NCBI GenBank assembly: GCA_947090635.1
Contig: CAMUOM010000001.1
Location: 1 to 64,000 of the forward strand
Length of the DNA: 64,000 nucleotides
DNA from: an uncultured Candidatus Saccharibacteria bacterium
Lineage (GTDB): Bacteria > Patescibacteriota > Saccharimonadia > Saccharimonadales > Saccharimonadaceae
Direction of reading: 5' to 3'
The position numbers were made by a program, and so were the translations under genes. The notes under the pieces were generated by a model that saw only the letters and a program-made list of their open reading frames with translations, did no database searches and had not been told where the DNA came from. Positions 63,051-64,000 of this stretch are shown here, piece after piece; position 1 is the first letter of the stretch; every line of letters starts with the position of its first letter.

Positions 63051-63076
63051 AATAAGCGCCCCGTAAGGCGCTTATT
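63051..63076. terminator. bidirectional terminator between relA and ppa
   Basis: A 10-bp stem AATAAGCGCC/GGCGCTTATT with a 6-nt loop, followed on the plus strand by TTG after a T-rich stem end. On the minus strand the tail is AATTTTGG. It can serve both convergent genes. Confidence 0.7.
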
Positions 63077-63092
63077 TTGTTAACTAAACTTA

Positions 63093-63620
63093 TTAGCGAT
63101 TTGCCCAGCGCTGCTGTGCTTCACGAATCACCGCTTTAGCAGCATTTAGACCTTCAATACCCTTGACTTCAGTTGAACCAGGCTTCTTAAGGTCCTTATA
63201 GTGTGCAAAATGAAACTCAATTTGCTTCTTTAGCTGCGCTGGGACGTCGTCAATCGTCTGATACTTATTACCAGTCTCACGGTCATCGGCTGGAACAACA
63301 ATCACTTTGTCATCCACTTCGCCACCATCAACAAACTTCAATACACCCAAAACGCGAGCTTCTACAACCACACCAGTTGGCAACGGGTCATCAGTCAAGA
63401 TTAAAGCGTCTAGTTCGTCGCCATCTTCATCTAATGTCTGCGGAATAAACCCATAATTGGTTGGCTTAGCAAATACCTTTGGCTCTACACGATCGAGTGC
63501 CATCACTTTTTTATTGCGACGCCACTCAATTTTATTGTTGCTACCCTTTGGGATTTCATTTACTACATTGATAATACCAGCATCGACATCGCCAGCATCA
63601 AATACTTCGTTCCAGTCCAT
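63093..63620 (-). CDS. ppa: family I inorganic pyrophosphatase
   Basis: It hydrolyses pyrophosphate. KVMALDRVEPKV, NYGFIPQTLDEDGDELDALIL and RETGNKYQ match the active-site Lys, Tyr and Asp pattern of soluble family I enzymes. 175 residues is normal. AAGGAG precedes the ATG at 63620. The gene 21 bp upstream on the same strand is probably in the same operon. Confidence 0.96.
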   Translation of the reverse strand: MDWNEVFDAGDVDAGIINVVNEIPKGSNNKIEWRRNKKVMALDRVEPKVFAKPTNYGFIPQTLDEDGDELDALILTDDPLPTGVVVEARVLGVLKFVDGGEVDDKVIVVPADDRETGNKYQTIDDVPAQLKKQIEFHFAHYKDLKKPGSTEVKGIEGLNAAKAVIREAQQRWANR

Positions 63621-63641
63621 AAATCTCCTTCTGTTATAGGG

Positions 63642-64000
63642 CTATTTTACCATACCTGACTCAGTACGGCCAAATTCGTCACGTGATTTAATTGATTTAA
63701 CTTCGTCCTCAGTATCATGCTTAAATTTCTGAATATCATCATAAATTTTTGCTGCTTCACGCGCCGCTTCCTCAGACTGAGATTTAGCGGTATTAGCCTT
63801 CTCCATTACAGTACGAACAATGTTTTGCGCATCATCAAACTTCGGTACCCGGCCACCAGCAGGCGCTTGGTCAATAAATTCATTGGCTGACTCAGGAATT
63901 GCAATATCATCAGTGTGATTCTTAACCGTCTCATCAATTGATTTTAATAGAGCCTGCACTGCCACTAGGGCTCGTGCTACGGTAGCATCATATTCGCTAG
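63642..64000 (-). CDS. partial hypothetical protein (C-terminal part)
   Basis: The frame is open to the right edge of the window. The GTG at 63965 is internal: residues S-E-Y-D-A-T-V-A-R-A-L continue upstream without a stop, so the start is outside. The visible 119 residues are soluble and helical, with VMEKANTAKSQSEEAAREAAKIYDD as a likely coiled coil and a charged C-terminus. No family recognised. It precedes ppa by 21 bp. Confidence 0.55.
   Translation of the reverse strand, partial: SEYDATVARALVAVQALLKSIDETVKNHTDDIAIPESANEFIDQAPAGGRVPKFDDAQNIVRTVMEKANTAKSQSEEAAREAAKIYDDIQKFKHDTEDEVKSIKSRDEFGRTESGMVK

Noticed and set aside
63642..63965. GTG at 63965 as start of a complete 107-residue protein
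   Set aside because: The frame stays open to the window edge with no Shine-Dalgarno at the GTG, so the gene is treated as partial.

Overview
The window looks like a chromosomal stretch from an ultra-small bacterium of the Patescibacteria/CPR, most likely a Candidatus Saccharibacteria (TM7) relative. This rests on gene content and protein style: compact operons with overlapping stop/start codons, a split transketolase, a single short RelA, a type IV pilus ATPase, GatCAB, no biosynthetic clusters, and housekeeping proteins that have lost metal-binding cysteines. TGA is used as a normal stop (for example mgtA and the RCC1 gene), so this is the standard bacterial code, not the TGA-glycine code of Gracilibacteria/Absconditabacteria. 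No 16S gene is present, so the phylum is an inference.

Layout. 0-8.7 kb (minus strand): a partial membrane protein, then rRNA/tRNA uracil methyltransferase, pullulanase, alpha-glucan phosphorylase, MgtA and CorA (glucan breakdown and Mg2+ uptake). 8.7-17.3 kb: rpoC-rpoB with a structured leader, an M50 protease and rpmB. 17.3-22.7 kb: a tyrS-led operon with a membrane protein, recG, a phospholipase C/S1-P1-like protein and rsmD. 22.7-26.6 kb (plus): PBP1A and a membrane protein. 26.5-33 kb: PIN-TRAM, clpC-radA under a perfect CIRCE operator, and nusA. 33-38.7 kb: pepN, rplS with an rnhB-yraN fusion, and pilB. 38.7-40 kb and 44.4-45.3 kb: two related accessory loci flanking trmH and dnaE. 45.3-64 kb: YtxH/DUF948-like pair, galU, gatC-gatA-orf-gatB, uvrB, a carbon operon (pfkB, fba, split transketolase, rpe, rpiB) next to gapA, a secreted RCC1 protein, relA, ppa and a partial gene.

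The most unusual content is in the two accessory loci. Each has a minus-strand small-protein gene of one paralogous family, and divergently on the plus strand one or two copies of a stand-alone small RNA gene. All three RNA copies have TTGACY, a 17-bp spacer, a -10 hexamer, 8 bp, then a 55-nt RNA folding into one long hairpin that ends in a T-run. The stem base is identical in all copies while the apex varies with compensatory pairing. In the first locus the small-protein gene lies downstream of a frameshifted, truncated CdiA-type nuclease toxin, so the small protein is a candidate immunity protein and the second copy an orphan. A second, differently shaped hairpin family (stem starting AATCTATCAYTC) occurs once in each locus.

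A second window-wide pattern is promoter architecture. About a dozen genes have an extended -10 (TGN-TATAAT-like) ending only 6-8 nt before the ATG, which predicts leaderless mRNAs, while operon-internal genes use good Shine-Dalgarno sequences. A third pattern is loss of metal sites: both zinc sites of RpoC, the tetracysteine of PilB, the Fe-S cysteines of the uracil methyltransferase, and a cysteine-poor bL28.
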